Shown here one piece after another: positions 5,335 through 7,013 of a stretch of 7,013 nt of DNA (position 1 is the first letter of the stretch; each line of letters starts with the position of its first letter). The DNA comes from Bacillota bacterium. GTDB taxonomy: Bacteria > Bacillota > Clostridia > Tissierellales > Peptoniphilaceae. The notes beneath the pieces were generated by a model that was not told the origin of the DNA, did no database searches, and worked only from the letters and a program-made list of their open reading frames with translations. The translations under genes were made by a program, and so were the position numbers. The DNA lies in NCBI GenBank assembly GCA_023418835.1, contig JAEZYW010000122.1:1-7013 (forward strand), given 5' to 3'.

Positions 5335-6930
5335 ATGTATGATGTTATTATTAAGAATGGGACAATCATTGATGGTACCGGCAATTCCCGATATAAGGGT
5401 AATATAGGTATTAAAAATGGAAGAATTGAATTAAATCCTGATGTTTTAGAAGGTATAGAAGTGATTGACGCTGAGGGGCTAATAGTTTCGCCAGGTTTTA
5501 TCGATGCTCACTCACATGGCGACTTAATTTTAGGCAGTGAAGATGCCGCTTTATTTAAAACAACTCAAGGGATAACTACAGAAATGGTAGGGCAGTGCGG
5601 ACTATCAGTTGCTCCAATAGTAGAAGAAAATCTAAAAGACGTACAAAATATGCTTGCTATGGGTACTACGTTTTTCCCTGAAGATATGAAAAATTGGTGT
5701 AGTTATGAAAGATTTTTAGAATATGCAGATAAGCAAAAAATGACAACAAACTCCAAAATGTACATAGGCCATAGCACTCTAAGAATTTCAGTGATGGGAA
5801 TGGAAAATAGAGTGGCTACAAAAAAAGAATTAGATACTATGAAGGGGATTTTAAGGGAAGCAATGGAGTCAGGTGCAGCAGGTTTTTCGACTGGGTTAAT
5901 TTATACTCCGTCTGTTTATGCAACAGAAGAAGAAATTATAGAATTAGCTAAGGTATTAAGTCCCTTTGACGGAATATATGCAAGCCATATGAGGAACGAA
6001 TCAGATAAAATCGTTAAAGCTGTTAAAGAGACAATTAACGTAGGTAAAGAGGCTGGTGTTAGAGTTAATATATCCCACCATAAAATGTTGGGTAAGCCAA
6101 ATTGGGGCAAACAATCAGAAACTCTAAAATTGATTCATGAGGCAAATAATGACGGATATTTAGTATTCCACGATCAATACCCTTATACAGCAAATATGAC
6201 TACGTTAAATGCAACAATGCCTCCGTGGCACTTATCAGAAGGTTTCTCAGCGATGACTAAAAAATTGCAAGATCCTGAATTTAGGAAAAAAATAAAGGCT
6301 GAAATGGAAGATCCAAACACAGACTATGATAATTATTATCTTAATGCAGGTGGTTGGTCCGGAGTCTACGTATACTCTTCTCCACTAATGCCTGAAGCTG
6401 AAGGACAATTTATATCAGATTATGCTAAAAACATAGGTGAAGATCCTTGGGATGCCTTTTTTAATATTTGTATTGAAAATAACTGTGAGACAGGTGGCGT
6501 TTACATGAGTATGTCTGATGAAGATGTTTTTGAGATAATCAGAGATCCTTATTGTATAGTAGGTTCAGACGGTTTAACACGTAGCTGGAAAGACAAGGGT
6601 CATCCAAGAGCTAGCGCAACTTTTCCCCATGCTATTAATTATTTTGTTAAAGAGAATAATATTTTGACATTAGAAGAAATGATTAGGAAAATGACGGGTT
6701 TGTCTGCTGAGTTTTTACTTATAAAAAACAAAGGACTGATAAAAGACGGATATGATGCTGATTTAGTAATTTTCGATTACGAAAATCTAGTTGACACTGC
6801 AACATACGCAGATTCCAATAGGATTACAGAGGGCATTAGCTATGTGTTTGTCAACGGAAAAAAAGTATATCAAGATAAAAAATTTACTGGAATAACTCCA
6901 GGAAAATTTATTAATCATGTCAATCAATAA
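5335..6930 (+). CDS. N-acyl-D-amino-acid deacylase (D-aminoacylase, amidohydrolase superfamily)
   Basis: This zinc-dependent hydrolase removes the acyl group from N-acyl-D-amino acids, giving a free D-amino acid and a carboxylate (EC 3.5.1.81 type). Length is 531 residues, at the upper end of the family. Features in order: an N-terminal beta-sandwich start (DVIIKNGTIIDGTG), PGFIDAHSHGD with metal ligands His59 and His61, VGQCGLS with Cys88 matching the metal-bridging Cys of Alcaligenes D-aminoacylase, GHSTLR (145-150), GFSTGLIYTP, YASHMRNE with His218, ISHHK with His248/249, and GSDG with catalytic Asp412. HPRASATFPHAI and the C-terminal GYDADLVIFD return strand complete the fold. There is no signal peptide, so the substrate must be imported. 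AAGGAGGT (5322-5329) sets the start. Co-transcription with dsdA suggests N-acyl-D-serine as one substrate. Family members also take N-acyl-D-Glu, D-Asp or hydrophobic D-residues, which sequence alone does not resolve. Confidence 0.9.
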   Translation: MYDVIIKNGTIIDGTGNSRYKGNIGIKNGRIELNPDVLEGIEVIDAEGLIVSPGFIDAHSHGDLILGSEDAALFKTTQGITTEMVGQCGLSVAPIVEENLKDVQNMLAMGTTFFPEDMKNWCSYERFLEYADKQKMTTNSKMYIGHSTLRISVMGMENRVATKKELDTMKGILREAMESGAAGFSTGLIYTPSVYATEEEIIELAKVLSPFDGIYASHMRNESDKIVKAVKETINVGKEAGVRVNISHHKMLGKPNWGKQSETLKLIHEANNDGYLVFHDQYPYTANMTTLNATMPPWHLSEGFSAMTKKLQDPEFRKKIKAEMEDPNTDYDNYYLNAGGWSGVYVYSSPLMPEAEGQFISDYAKNIGEDPWDAFFNICIENNCETGGVYMSMSDEDVFEIIRDPYCIVGSDGLTRSWKDKGHPRASATFPHAINYFVKENNILTLEEMIRKMTGLSAEFLLIKNKGLIKDGYDADLVIFDYENLVDTATYADSNRITEGISYVFVNGKKVYQDKKFTGITPGKFINHVNQ

Positions 6931-6951
6931 ATAAATTATAGGAGGTATTTT

Positions 6952-7013
6952 ATGAGTATTTTATTAGCTTTTTCAATAGTAATGATTGTATTGTTTGTTG
7001 GACTAATAGTTTT
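6952..7013 (+). CDS. Membrane protein, probable permease (N-terminal 20 codons only)
   Basis: An ATG follows AGGAGGT (6940-6946) by five bases and lies 21 bp after the deacylase stop, so it belongs to the same operon. The visible 20 residues are almost wholly hydrophobic (Ile, Leu, Val, Phe, Met) with no charged residue, as in the first transmembrane helix of a multi-pass transporter. A secreted protein is less likely because there is no Lys/Arg after the Met. By context it could import D-serine or N-acyl-D-amino acids; DsdX-like GntP permeases are one candidate family. The fragment is too short to name a family. Confidence 0.7.
   Translation, partial: MSILLAFSIVMIVLFVGLIV

Noticed and set aside
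4182..6110. Minus-strand ORFs opposite dsdA and the deacylase gene
   Set aside because: They are antisense to strongly conserved enzymes with no independent signals.

Overview
The window is AT-rich and gene-dense. Its ribosome binding sites are strong AGGAGG types, its rho-independent terminators are simple hairpins with T tails, and its promoters are of the extended -10 type. This points to a low-GC Gram-positive bacterium. The gene set (FMN-binding surface protein, alanine racemase, D-serine dehydratase, D-aminoacylase) fits an anaerobic Firmicute of the Tissierellia/Peptoniphilus kind, but that placement is an inference from gene style, not a database match.

Left part (1-3076), plus strand. 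The 3' portion of a large, probably secreted protein carries two FMN-binding domains, each with an ApbE-type flavinylation motif, and ends at a terminator. Next is a stand-alone alanine racemase gene with its own extended -10 promoter and a strong terminator. The racemase start that gives the longest frame (1813) lies inside the -10 box, so the real start is 1852. The racemase keeps its catalytic Lys and Tyr, but two PLP-phosphate-pocket residues look swapped relative to the textbook enzyme.

Middle (3077-4002). A minus-strand gene encodes an XRE-type helix-turn-helix regulator with a C-terminal cupin domain. It has a good promoter, ribosome binding site and terminator, but codon 28 is TAA, inside the DNA-binding domain. 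The regulator is therefore either a very recent pseudogene or needs readthrough. The 216-bp divergent region holds face-to-face promoters and a cluster of ATTGA/TCAAT words that may be operator half-sites. No gene-free stretch in the window exceeds 300 bases.

Right part (4003-7013), plus strand. An operon led by a strong promoter encodes D-serine dehydratase (dsdA), then 24 bp later an N-acyl-D-amino-acid deacylase, then 21 bp later the first 20 codons of a hydrophobic membrane protein, probably the uptake permease. Together they read as a catabolic route: import an N-acyl-D-amino acid (or D-serine), remove the acyl group in the cytoplasm, and split D-serine to pyruvate and ammonia. The divergent XRE-cupin gene would be the dedicated regulator, now apparently broken.
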